A stretch of 64,000 nt of DNA. Origin: an uncultured Robinsoniella sp. Lineage in GTDB: Bacteria > Bacillota > Clostridia > Lachnospirales > Lachnospiraceae. The stretch covers positions 62,001 to 126,000 of the forward strand of contig UQGG01000001.1 in the NCBI GenBank assembly GCA_900540475.1, written 5' to 3'. The notes beneath the pieces were generated by a model that was not told where the DNA came from, searched no databases, and worked only from the letters and a program-made list of their open reading frames with translations. Each line of letters begins with the position of its first letter. Positions within the stretch are counted from its first letter, which is position 1. Both the position numbers and the translations under genes were made by a program. Of the stretch, positions 56,723 through 64,000 are shown piece by piece.

Positions 56723-57286
56723 TTAAGCCTCCTTTCTGGACTGGTCTAAAAATGCCCGGAATGCCTCGTCAGTCAAACGGTGTATATCCTCATTTGGAAT
56801 ATCAGCGGCTCCGGTTGCGATCATGGAAGCAATTCCATGGGTATAGAGGATCATGTTCAGATAGATTTTCTTCGATTCTTCCGCACTCAAATTAAGGGTG
56901 TTCATAATGGATTCTGTAACATCATCTCTGGTACACTGCCGGATAATATCTTCGAAACTGGCTGCGTTCATATATTCTGAAAGATACAGAAAACGAAATA
57001 GATACTTCTCATCTTTTGCAAAACGGATATGGCACTTGCCAATTGATTCAAAGTAGCATTCCTGTGATGCATTTTTTTCAATATACTGGCTTAAAAACTG
57101 CTGGGTATAGGCAAACAATTCCTGCATAAGTTCAGACATATTCTCATAATAACTGTAAATTGGCTGCACAGAACAGCCTGTCGATTTGGCTACGCTACGT
57201 GCATTTACCGCTTCATGACCGCTAAAGCGAAGCAACTTAAAAGCGGAATCCAAAATGATTTGTTTGGTTATTTTTTGTTTAGGCAT
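56723..57286 (-). CDS. TetR/AcrR family transcriptional regulator
   Basis: 187 residues. N-terminal HTH at about 5-50: ITKQIILDSAFKLLRFSG, then VARSVAKSTGCSVQPIYSYY (recognition part SVAKSTGCSVQPIY). The C-terminal domain is helical, ligand-binding. It is the first gene of a tetR-flavodoxin-flavodoxin operon and its promoter carries a dyad, so it probably represses its own operon and responds to an electrophile or quinone-type inducer (inference from family). AGGAG is 4 bases before the ATG. Confidence 0.9.
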   Translation of the reverse strand: MPKQKITKQIILDSAFKLLRFSGHEAVNARSVAKSTGCSVQPIYSYYENMSELMQELFAYTQQFLSQYIEKNASQECYFESIGKCHIRFAKDEKYLFRFLYLSEYMNAASFEDIIRQCTRDDVTESIMNTLNLSAEESKKIYLNMILYTHGIASMIATGAADIPNEDIHRLTDEAFRAFLDQSRKEA

Positions 57287-57300
57287 AAGACTCCTTTAAA

Positions 57301-57328
57301 ATAACATTTGTTATATAACTATTGTTAT
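57301..57328. promoter_or_regulatory. Probable TetR autoregulatory operator
   Basis: A 28-bp dyad: ATAACATTTGTTAT and the reverse complement of its right half, ATAACAATAGTTAT, share ATAACA and TTAT with AT at the centre. It begins at the -10 box of the tetR promoter and covers the transcription start, 15 bases before the ATG. A repressor bound here would block the polymerase. Confidence 0.7.
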
Positions 57329-57355
57329 TATATTGCGCAAATTAAATATTGTCAA
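57327..57355 (-). promoter_or_regulatory. Consensus sigma-A promoter of the tetR-flavodoxin operon
   Basis: On the minus strand TTGACA (57350-57355) and TATAAT (57327-57332), both perfect, are 17 bases apart. The -10 box abuts the dyad at 57301-57328. A promoter this strong normally needs repression, which agrees with the adjacent operator. Confidence 0.88.
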
Positions 57356-57375
57356 TAGAAAAGACGTTTGAATAC

Positions 57376-57416
57376 AAAAAAGCAGAAGTTTCTTCATTGC
57401 TGAAATAACTTCTGCT
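57376..57416 (-). terminator. Terminator after rlmH
   Basis: A perfect 10-bp stem: AGCAGAAGTT 57381-57390 and AACTTCTGCT 57407-57416, loop of 16. On the minus strand a TTTTTG tract follows. It begins 18 bases after the rlmH stop (57435). Confidence 0.88.
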
Positions 57417-57434
57417 TCCTTAATGGCATTCTTT

Positions 57435-57914
57435 TTATTTGTGATAGGGTTCATTTTGAATAATCCGGTAAGCACGATAAATCTGCTCTAATAGAATTAC
57501 CCGCATCAGCTGATGGGGAAAGGTCATGTCAGAAAAACTGATCAGGCGGTCCGCTCTTTTTAATACCCGCTCATCCAGCCCCAGAGATCCGCCGATAATA
57601 AACATCAGATGACTGTCACCGCTGATGCCAAGACGATTGATCGTGTCTGCAAAGTCTTCCGAGGACAATTTTTTACCCTGAATTGCCAGAGCAAATACAT
57701 AAGCGTTGTCTTTGATGGATTTTAAGATACGCTCGCCTTCCTTTGCTTTTATCTGCATCTCTTCTGCTTCACTTGCCCCATCCGGTGTCTTTTCGTCTGC
57801 CAGTTCCAGGATCTCCAGCTTGCAGTACCGGCTGAGGCGTTTGGCATATTCCTTTATGGCATCTGTAAAATATTTTTCTTTTATTTTGCCTACGGTAATT
57901 AATGTGATTTTCAT
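57435..57914 (-). CDS. rlmH: 23S rRNA (pseudouridine-1915-N3)-methyltransferase
   Basis: 159 residues. It methylates pseudouridine 1915 of 23S rRNA. The SPOUT knot is present: MFIIGGSLGLDERVLKRAD, then FPHQLMRVILLEQIYRAYRI and a C-terminal YHK. It is complete. It is 6 bases downstream of the Dabb gene and ends at a strong terminator. Confidence 0.96.
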   Translation of the reverse strand: MKITLITVGKIKEKYFTDAIKEYAKRLSRYCKLEILELADEKTPDGASEAEEMQIKAKEGERILKSIKDNAYVFALAIQGKKLSSEDFADTINRLGISGDSHLMFIIGGSLGLDERVLKRADRLISFSDMTFPHQLMRVILLEQIYRAYRIIQNEPYHK

Positions 57915-57920
57915 CGAGGA

Positions 57921-58214
57921 TTAAAAGTCCAGGCAGGCACGGTTGCAGGTTACGCTTCTGACAAATTTACCGGCTTCCACGTGTGCAGGATGAACGGTAT
58001 AATTATTCAGTGCTTCCACGCTTTCATATTCCCCGATCAGGGCGATGTCACGGTTGCTGCTTTCAAGTTCATTCAGAACTACCTGTAACGAAATAACGCC
58101 TGGCATTACGTCTTTCAGGGGTTCCAGGATAGACTTCATTTTCAGACCCGCTTCTTTTTTTTCTTCTGCTGTCATTGTTTCTACAAAATTCCAAAGTACA
58201 ATGTGTTTCACCAT
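57921..58214 (-). CDS. Dabb domain (stress-responsive alpha/beta barrel) protein
   Basis: 97 residues with the ferredoxin-like Dabb fold: MVKHIVLWNF at the start, then ESSNRDIALIGEYESVEALN and VHPAHVEAGKFVRSV. Such small dimeric proteins bind diverse ligands; function unknown. It is directly upstream of rlmH and probably co-transcribed with it. No promoter was assigned in the AT-rich 170-bp gap upstream of it, which also holds the terminator at 58320-58361. Confidence 0.9.
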   Translation of the reverse strand: MVKHIVLWNFVETMTAEEKKEAGLKMKSILEPLKDVMPGVISLQVVLNELESSNRDIALIGEYESVEALNNYTVHPAHVEAGKFVRSVTCNRACLDF

Positions 58215-58319
58215 AATGAATGCTCCTTCTTCTATATGTTATTAATATCGCCAGCACAATGCTGCGTAATTAACGGCACCCCTCACTTATACAATTAGTG
58301 CGGGTATCTTTGATTAAAG

Positions 58320-58361
58320 AAAAGAGGGGGAAAGGTACTGGTACCGCTTCCGCCCTCTTTC
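58320..58361 (-). terminator. Terminator after nfnB
   Basis: Interrupted long stem: AGAGGG and GGTAC on one side pair with GTACC and CCCTCT on the other (58320-58361). On the minus strand TTTTCTTTAATC follows. It lies 26 bases after the nfnB stop and separates that operon from the Dabb-rlmH pair. Confidence 0.8.
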
Positions 58362-58386
58362 TATACATAAAGGTTAATAGATCACC

Positions 58387-59775
58387 TTATCTGTTTTTTA
58401 AAAACTCATCAATTCCTTTTGCAGCAGCTTTTCCTGCACCCATAGCAAGGATAACAGTAGCTGCGCCTGTTACAGCATCGCCGCCTGCATAAACGCCGTC
58501 TTTGCTGGTCTTACCTGTGTCTTCATCAGCGATAATGCATTTACGTTTATTAATATCCAGACCGATGGTTGTGGATGAAATCAATGGGTTTGGAGAAGTT
58601 CCAAGGGACATGATAACGGTATCCAGATCTAATTCAAACTCTGATCCCGGAATCTCTACCGGTCGTCTTCTGCCGGATGCATCCGGTTCACCAAGTTCCA
58701 TGCGGATACATTTCATACCCTTGACAGCATCGTTTTCATCTACCAGAATCTCAATCGGATTGGTTAATAAATCAAAGATGATGCCTTCTTCTTTTGCATG
58801 GTGTACTTCCTCAACTCTGGCTGGAAGTTCAGCTTCACTTCTGCGGTATACAATATGTACTTCTGCACCCAGACGCAGAGCTGTTCTGGCTGCATCCATT
58901 GCAACGTTGCCGCCGCCTACTACCGCTACTTTTTTACCACGTGCGATTGGTGTGTCATAATCTTCACGGAATGCTTTCATCAGGTTATTTCTGGTCAGGT
59001 ATTCATTAGCGGAGAATACGCCGTTTGCATTTTCTCCCGGAATGCCCATGAACATTGGAAGTCCGGCGCCGGATCCGATAAATACGGCTTCAAATCCTTC
59101 GTCATTCATCAACTCATCAATGGTTGTGGATTTTCCGATAATCACGTTCGTTTCCAGTTTTACACCAAGAGATTTTACGTTTTCCACTTCTTTTGCAACA
59201 ACATCTGATTTTGGAAGACGGAATTCCGGAATACCATATACCAATACTCCGCCCGGCTCATGAAGGGCTTCAAAAATGGTAACATCATATCCCATTTTAG
59301 CCAGATCGCCTGCACAGGTAAGTCCAGCCGGACCGGATCCGATCACTGCCACTTTATGGCCATTAGAGGATTCCGGTGCTGGTGGTTTTACATCATTGTC
59401 TCTCGCCCAGTCAGCTACAAAACGTTCCAGTTTTCCGATGGAAACAGGTTCGCCCTTGATTCCGCGGATACATTTTCCTTCACACTGGCTTTCCTGGGGG
59501 CAAACACGTCCGCAGATAGCCGGAAGGGAACTGGATTCGGAAATTACATTATAAGCTTCTTTGATATTGCCTTCTTTTACTGCACTGATAAATCCCGGTA
59601 TATTAATGGAAACCGGACAGCCGGTAATACATTTCGCGTTTTTACAGTTGATGCAGCGTACTGCTTCTTCCATTGCTTCTTCCTGGTTATATCCAAGACA
59701 TACTTCTTCAAAATTGGCGGCTCTGACTTTCGGAGCCTGTTCTCTTACCGGAACCTTTTTTAATACGTCACCCAT
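58387..59775 (-). CDS. nfnB: NfnB: large subunit of NADH-dependent ferredoxin:NADP+ oxidoreductase
   Basis: 462 residues. Two [4Fe-4S] Cys groups in the N-terminal domain: CINCKNAKCITGCPV and CGRVCPQESQCEGKC. The FAD site is GSGPAGLTCAGDL (about 150), and the NADPH site VVGGGNVAMDAARTALRLGA (about 285) is followed by HIVYRR. GltA-type annotations exist, but with nfnA adjacent the NfnAB bifurcating complex is the better call. It couples NADPH oxidation to NAD+ and ferredoxin reduction, or the reverse. It shares a base with nfnA (TAATG). Confidence 0.93.
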   Translation of the reverse strand: MGDVLKKVPVREQAPKVRAANFEEVCLGYNQEEAMEEAVRCINCKNAKCITGCPVSINIPGFISAVKEGNIKEAYNVISESSSLPAICGRVCPQESQCEGKCIRGIKGEPVSIGKLERFVADWARDNDVKPPAPESSNGHKVAVIGSGPAGLTCAGDLAKMGYDVTIFEALHEPGGVLVYGIPEFRLPKSDVVAKEVENVKSLGVKLETNVIIGKSTTIDELMNDEGFEAVFIGSGAGLPMFMGIPGENANGVFSANEYLTRNNLMKAFREDYDTPIARGKKVAVVGGGNVAMDAARTALRLGAEVHIVYRRSEAELPARVEEVHHAKEEGIIFDLLTNPIEILVDENDAVKGMKCIRMELGEPDASGRRRPVEIPGSEFELDLDTVIMSLGTSPNPLISSTTIGLDINKRKCIIADEDTGKTSKDGVYAGGDAVTGAATVILAMGAGKAAAKGIDEFLKNR

Positions 59776-60665
59776 TATTTGTCACCTCCGCAATTTCCAC
59801 ATCCGCCATGATGTGTGTCTCCTTCTTGCAATTTCAAAATTGCACGGCCTTCATCGGTTCTATACATCTGCTGTCTTTTCATGGCCTCATCGAAATTAAT
59901 TAAGTGTCCGTCAAACTCAGGTCCGTCTACACATGCAAATTTAACTTCGTCGCCTACAGTTAAACGACAGGCGCCGCACATGCCGGTACCATCTACCATT
60001 ATCGGATTCATGCTGACAACCGTGGGAAGACCCAGCTTCTTCGTAGTCAGACATGTAAATTTCATCATAATCATCGGACCGATCGCGATTACAACATCAT
60101 ATTCTTTTCCTTCATTTTGGACAAGATCTTCAATGACTTTTGTAACCATACCGCTTCTGCCGTATGAACCATCATCAGTTGTGACATAGAGATTGCCTGC
60201 AACTGCTTCCATTTCTTTTTCCAGAATTAATAAATCTTTTGTTTTTGATCCCATAATAACGTCTGCTGCGATACCCTGTTCATGCAGCCATTTTACCTGG
60301 GGATATACCGGAGCTGTACCAACACCGCCCGCTACGAATAAGATTTTTTTCTTTTTCACTTCTTCCAGGTCTTCTGTGCAAAGTTCAGAAGGCTGTCCTA
60401 AAGGTCCTACAAAATCTCTGAAATAATCACCTGTCTGCAATTTTGAGAATTTTTCTGTGGAAGCACCTACGATCTGGAATACGATGGTAATTGTTCCTTC
60501 TTCTGCATCATAATCACAGATGGTAAGTGGAATTCGCTCCCCTTTTTCATCCTCTTTTGCGATGACAAATTGTCCTGGCAGACAATGTTTAGCAATTCTT
60601 GGTGCATCAACTACCATGAGAAAAATCTTGTCCGCAAGTTTTTCTGCTTTACGTATTTTGTACAT
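59775..60665 (-). CDS. nfnA: NfnA: small FAD/[2Fe-2S] subunit
   Basis: 296 residues, dihydroorotate-dehydrogenase-electron-transfer-like. The FAD domain (PLTICDYDAEEGTITIVFQ) and NAD domain (LFVAGGVGTAPVYPQVKW) are followed by the [2Fe-2S] Cys group GTGMCGACRLTVGDEVKF, ACVDGPEFDGHLI. The last 15 residues, THHGGCGNCGGDK, add two more cysteines, with a run of Gly/His. The ATG at 60665 has AGGAGG 6 bases upstream, the ATG at 60671 does not. Its stop is fused to the nfnB start. Confidence 0.92.
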   Translation of the reverse strand: MYKIRKAEKLADKIFLMVVDAPRIAKHCLPGQFVIAKEDEKGERIPLTICDYDAEEGTITIVFQIVGASTEKFSKLQTGDYFRDFVGPLGQPSELCTEDLEEVKKKKILFVAGGVGTAPVYPQVKWLHEQGIAADVIMGSKTKDLLILEKEMEAVAGNLYVTTDDGSYGRSGMVTKVIEDLVQNEGKEYDVVIAIGPMIMMKFTCLTTKKLGLPTVVSMNPIMVDGTGMCGACRLTVGDEVKFACVDGPEFDGHLINFDEAMKRQQMYRTDEGRAILKLQEGDTHHGGCGNCGGDK

Positions 60666-60721
60666 AATCATCCTCCTATTTTTAACAGAGTCTTATAGGC
60701 TCTATTTTTTACCTCATTACT

Positions 60722-60750
60722 ACTATAAAGCAAACCTATCAAAAATTCAA
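60722..60750 (-). promoter_or_regulatory. Candidate promoter of nfnA-nfnB
   Basis: On the minus strand TTGAAT (60745-60750) and TATAGT (60722-60727) are separated by 17 bases, about 57 bases before the nfnA ATG. It starts 3 bases after the ftsK stop, so the nfn operon has its own promoter. Match is good but not perfect. Confidence 0.6.
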
Positions 60751-60752
60751 TA

Positions 60753-63647
60753 TTAAATGTATTCGTCAATGTAATTTTCAAATTCTTCCATTGACATAAT
60801 GACTTTTCTGGGCTTTGTGCCTTCTTCCTCGCCGACAACCCCTGCATCTGCCAACTGATCCATAATACGTGCTGCCCGGTTGAAACCGATCTTGAATACA
60901 CGCTGCAGCATCCCGATGGAAGCTTTATCTTTTTCAATAATAAATTTTCCTGCATCTGCAAAATATGCATCTACTTCGCTGCCGCCGGAAGAACTGTCGT
61001 TTACTGCCTGCTGGACTTTACTGATTTGCTCTTCTACTTCTTTATTATAATCGCCGCTCATATTTTTCTGAGCGAGAAATTCTACCACATCACCAACTTC
61101 GGAATCGGAAACAAAAGCACCCTGTACACGGGCGGGCTTTTGGTAGCCCTGAGGATAAAAGAGCATGTCACCTTTACCAAGCAGCTTTTCGGCTCCGTTC
61201 ATATCGATAATCGTTCTGGAATCCACGCCGGATGAAACGGAAAATGCAATTCGGGAAGGCATATTTGCTTTGATCAGACCCGTAATGACATTGACGGAAG
61301 GACGCTGGGTCGCGATGATCAAATGAATTCCGGCTGCACGGGCAAGCTGTGCCAGACGGCAGATGGAATCCTCAACTTCTCCGGGGGCAACCATCATAAG
61401 GTCTGCAAGCTCGTCTACAATAATAATGATTTGAGGGAGCTTTTCCGGTTTGTTTTCGTCTTCTATATGGGCTACGGATTCAATTTTTGCATTATATCCT
61501 TTCAAATCACGGACATTCAGATCTGCAAATTTTTTGTAGCGCTCAGTCATTTCAGCAACGCCCCAGTTCAAAGCGCCCGCCGCTTTTTTGGGATCGGTTA
61601 CAACCGGGATCATCAGATGAGGTATGCCGTTATAAACACTTAACTCAACGACTTTTGGGTCAATCATAATCAATTTGACATCTTCTGGTTTTGCCTTGTA
61701 TAAAATACTCATAATAATGGTATTGATACAGACCGATTTACCGGATCCGGTTGCACCGGCGATTAGTAAATGAGGCATCCTTGCAATATCCGTTACCACT
61801 ACCTTTCCGGCAATATCCTTACCTGCAGCAAAAGCAAGGTTGGATGGATGATTCTTAAAATCATCAGATTCCAGAAGTTCTCTTAACATAACAGCACTGT
61901 TTTCGTGATTGGGAACTTCAATACCCACGGCAGATTTGCCTGGTATGGGAGCTTCGATTCGAATATCAGCTGCTGCCAGATTTAATTTAATATCATCTGC
62001 CAGATTTACGATACGGCTTACCTTTACACCCTGCTGGGGAGTCAGTTCATATCTGGTTACAGATGGTCCACAGCTTACGTTGGTTACGGTGACATCAACG
62101 CCAAAGCTGTGAAGGGTTGTCTGAAGCTTAATGGCTGTTTCCCGTAATTCTTTGTCAGTATCGCCGTTTTTACCACGTTTCGGCTTTTTCAGCAGATCAA
62201 TGGACGGAAATACATATTCGGGCTTTACAACCTGTGCCGTAATCTCCATTTCCTGCTCTACGGATTGAATACCGGCTTCTACTTCTGTCGGAGAAGATTT
62301 GGGACTCTTATTCGCTTTAGATGGAGGAGGGGCATCCGGTAATTTCAGTTTTGGTACTGTAATATCCGGCATTTTTTCCTCTTCCATGGGATCCATAACC
62401 GGTGCCGATTCAAAGACAGGTTCCATAACAGGAGCAGGCTCGTCTTTGACATCAAAAATAGACTCGTCAATGACGGGCTCCATCTCTTTATTTCCGGCAT
62501 CTGCCCTGCTTTGCTTAATCACAAAATCAATATCCGAAGCATCGTTATCCGGTTCTGTTTCCGGTATATCCGACATATCTGGCATGTCCGGCACAGGATC
62601 GGCATCCATGATGGTAATACCACCGCTTTCAGCGGAAGACGCCGGAGTTACACCGTCATTGCGCTGAATGGTAAAATCAATCTGTGCCATGGCAGGTGAC
62701 GGGGGAACTGAAGGGATAACTTCATGTACTTCGGCTATGGTATTGTCACTGCCCTGTAAGGTCGTATCCAAACTGACACCGGATATCTTTTTGCCCAGCC
62801 GGTTTTCTGATTTTGCATTTCGCTTCCTGCCGGCTGCTTCGTCTCTGGGTTTTACTACTACTCCGGCTGTTTCAGCACGTATTTGATCCAAGACTTCTTT
62901 TAGCTCCTGCTGTTTTTGCAGATCTCTCTGCATATCACGCTGTTCTCTTTTCGCCGTAGAGATTTCTTTTCTTCTGGAAACATCTTTTCTGGCATTTTCA
63001 TATACCCTGCTGGTTTTATTTTTCATGCCTGCAAACAGGGAACGCTCGGTGATCAATACAATACAGATGAGCATCATAATAATAATCAGTACATAGGCAC
63101 CCACAAGGCCCACGGTAGGACAAAATGCCTTGCAAAGTAATCCGCCGGCAAGACCGCCGCCGGTTTTGTACTTGGAACTGAACTGGTAGAATTCCAGTAT
63201 CTTTTTCTCCGGATCGTAACTGTTTACAACGAGTTCAAAAATGGAACAGAGTGAAATCAAAAAAGCATATACGGCAACGGTTTTTCTCCATGCTGCAGTG
63301 TTTTGCTTATTTGAAATGATAAATGCGGTTGTAAAAAATAAAATAAATGGAACGATATACGCCATAAAACCAAACACACCAAAAAAAAGGGAACTGATTT
63401 TCTGGCCAAGAGAACCCCCGAGATTGAAATTACTGATTAAAATAATTACGGAAACTGCCAATATCGCCCACAATATAATTTCATCCCGAAGTATGGCACC
63501 TGGTTTGTTGTAAGACTGTTTTCTGGAAGTCTGTCTTTTGTTTTTTGTCTGTGGTTTTCTTCCGTTTGTCTTCTTCGCCGTACTGGTTTTTCGGGCGGTG
63601 CTGACTTTCTTCGTTCCGTTACTGGTTCTTTGCGAATTCGCAGTCAT
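60753..63647 (-). CDS. ftsK: FtsK/SpoIIIE DNA translocase
   Basis: 964 residues. Basic, Lys/Thr/Ser-rich N-terminus, four transmembrane helices (about 48-185), then a long acidic linker rich in Asp/Pro/Met (about 330-480). The motor domain has Walker A LIAGATGSGKSVCINTI and IIIIVDELADLMMVAPGEVE; the C-terminal gamma domain (SIGMLQRVFKIGFNRAARIMDQL) binds DNA orientation motifs. It pumps chromosome DNA at the septum or into the forespore. AAGGAGA lies 9 bases before the ATG. FtsK and SpoIIIE cannot be told apart by sequence here. Confidence 0.94.
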   Translation of the reverse strand: MTANSQRTSNGTKKVSTARKTSTAKKTNGRKPQTKNKRQTSRKQSYNKPGAILRDEIILWAILAVSVIILISNFNLGGSLGQKISSLFFGVFGFMAYIVPFILFFTTAFIISNKQNTAAWRKTVAVYAFLISLCSIFELVVNSYDPEKKILEFYQFSSKYKTGGGLAGGLLCKAFCPTVGLVGAYVLIIIMMLICIVLITERSLFAGMKNKTSRVYENARKDVSRRKEISTAKREQRDMQRDLQKQQELKEVLDQIRAETAGVVVKPRDEAAGRKRNAKSENRLGKKISGVSLDTTLQGSDNTIAEVHEVIPSVPPSPAMAQIDFTIQRNDGVTPASSAESGGITIMDADPVPDMPDMSDIPETEPDNDASDIDFVIKQSRADAGNKEMEPVIDESIFDVKDEPAPVMEPVFESAPVMDPMEEEKMPDITVPKLKLPDAPPPSKANKSPKSSPTEVEAGIQSVEQEMEITAQVVKPEYVFPSIDLLKKPKRGKNGDTDKELRETAIKLQTTLHSFGVDVTVTNVSCGPSVTRYELTPQQGVKVSRIVNLADDIKLNLAAADIRIEAPIPGKSAVGIEVPNHENSAVMLRELLESDDFKNHPSNLAFAAGKDIAGKVVVTDIARMPHLLIAGATGSGKSVCINTIIMSILYKAKPEDVKLIMIDPKVVELSVYNGIPHLMIPVVTDPKKAAGALNWGVAEMTERYKKFADLNVRDLKGYNAKIESVAHIEDENKPEKLPQIIIIVDELADLMMVAPGEVEDSICRLAQLARAAGIHLIIATQRPSVNVITGLIKANMPSRIAFSVSSGVDSRTIIDMNGAEKLLGKGDMLFYPQGYQKPARVQGAFVSDSEVGDVVEFLAQKNMSGDYNKEVEEQISKVQQAVNDSSSGGSEVDAYFADAGKFIIEKDKASIGMLQRVFKIGFNRAARIMDQLADAGVVGEEEGTKPRKVIMSMEEFENYIDEYI

Positions 63648-63665
63648 GAATCTGTCTCTCCTTAC

Positions 63666-64000
63666 TTAAAATACAAAATGCGCAACAATTGCAAATATTC
63701 CTACTGCAAAGCAATAGAATGCAAATCCTTTAAATTTCTTCTTACGTACTACTACAAGCATGGTCTTCATACAGACGTAGCCTACTACTCCCGCAACAAT
63801 TGCCCCAACCAGGTAAATACCAAACTGGGGAAAAGTGATCGTCTCTTTTCCGATATCTTTCAGTTCCAGAACGGCTGCCCCTAAAATAGCCGGGATAGAC
63901 ATAATGAAGGAATACTTTACTGCAAATCTACGGTCAAACCCGCTTAAAAGGCATGCCGCAATGGTGGTTCCGGATCGGGAAAGACCGGGAAGGGTTGCGA
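63666..64000 (-). CDS. uppP: Undecaprenyl-diphosphatase, C-terminal part (cut by window edge)
   Basis: The frame is open from the right edge to a stop at 63666. It reads TLPGLSRSGTTIAACLLSGF, the UppP (BacA) active-site motif PGxSRSGxT with the catalytic Ser and Arg, and then MSIPAILGAAVLEL and two further hydrophobic helices. It recycles the lipid carrier for wall synthesis and can give bacitracin resistance. The N-terminal part lies outside the window. It is upstream of ftsK by 18 bases. Confidence 0.93.
   Translation of the reverse strand, partial: ATLPGLSRSGTTIAACLLSGFDRRFAVKYSFIMSIPAILGAAVLELKDIGKETITFPQFGIYLVGAIVAGVVGYVCMKTMLVVVRKKKFKGFAFYCFAVGIFAIVAHFVF

Noticed and set aside
58387..60665. 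Glutamate synthase small subunit and dihydroorotate dehydrogenase electron-transfer subunit
   Set aside because: The two are adjacent and coupled, with no gltB or pyrD, which is the NfnAB arrangement.

Overview
The window looks like chromosomal core DNA of a spore-forming, rod-shaped, anaerobic Firmicute, most likely a Lachnospiraceae-type gut clostridium. The evidence is sporulation genes (yqfC, yqfD, a SpoVB-type flippase), SepF/Ylm and Min-MreBCD cell-shape genes, an NfnAB electron-bifurcating pair, a 4Fe-4S ferredoxin-type protein, AT-rich intergenic DNA and strong AGGAGG ribosome sites. Almost everything is on the minus strand; only a DUF2461 gene, an Fe-S protein gene, a DUF378 gene and a truncated left-edge ORF are on the plus strand. 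No rRNA, tRNA, CRISPR array, prophage or intact insertion sequence was seen.

Layout. 1-4.3 kb is accessory: an HTH protein fused to a complete superoxide-reductase-like domain, a PD-(D/E)XK-like protein of unknown role, a 12-bp tandem repeat, DUF2461, and a winged-helix/ferredoxin protein behind a promoter buried in a 35-bp dyad. 4.3-9.7 kb holds RNase J, a hybrid histidine kinase, dtd and a cytidylate-kinase-like protein. 9.7-16 kb is a ylm/sepF-type cluster (HlyD-like adaptor, yggS, sepF, ylmH, aroB, lspA, rluA). 16.1-18.3 kb has DUF378, a small P-loop protein, a D,D-carboxypeptidase and mgsA. 18.3-27.6 kb is a contiguous elongation and division-site block: radC, mreB, mreC, mreD, PBP2, minC, minD, minE, rodA. 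27.8-39.5 kb links mismatch repair with tRNA modification (miaB, mutS, mutL, miaA) plus a PLP enzyme and two flavoproteins. 39.7-45.2 kb has an M14 peptidase, proA, 5-formyl-THF cyclo-ligase, DUF896, proB, a membrane-anchored unknown and a pyridoxal kinase. 45.2-51.2 kb has a SpoVB-type flippase, a YerB-type lipoprotein and ybeY-phoH-yqfD-yqfC. 51.2-57.3 kb is accessory again: DUF2284, a compact luxC-luxE-DUF4003 operon, and a TetR/two-flavodoxin operon. 57.4-64 kb has rlmH, a Dabb protein, nfnB-nfnA, ftsK/spoIIIE and a truncated uppP.

The most unusual items are: (1) the luxC-luxE-DUF4003 operon, with its own promoter and no luciferase or LuxD, closed by a 167-bp palindrome that includes the luxC stop codon; (2) a 133-bp MITE-like element between mutS and mutL, bounded by 15-bp inverted repeats and exact 8-bp direct repeats that duplicate the mutL Shine-Dalgarno; (3) the HTH-superoxide reductase fusion with all predicted iron ligands; (4) a family of GAGCG-ended inverted repeats, one of which supplies the last codons and stop of the M14 peptidase gene; (5) a PBP2 with about 245 extra residues. 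All functions are read from sequence motifs and gene context only.
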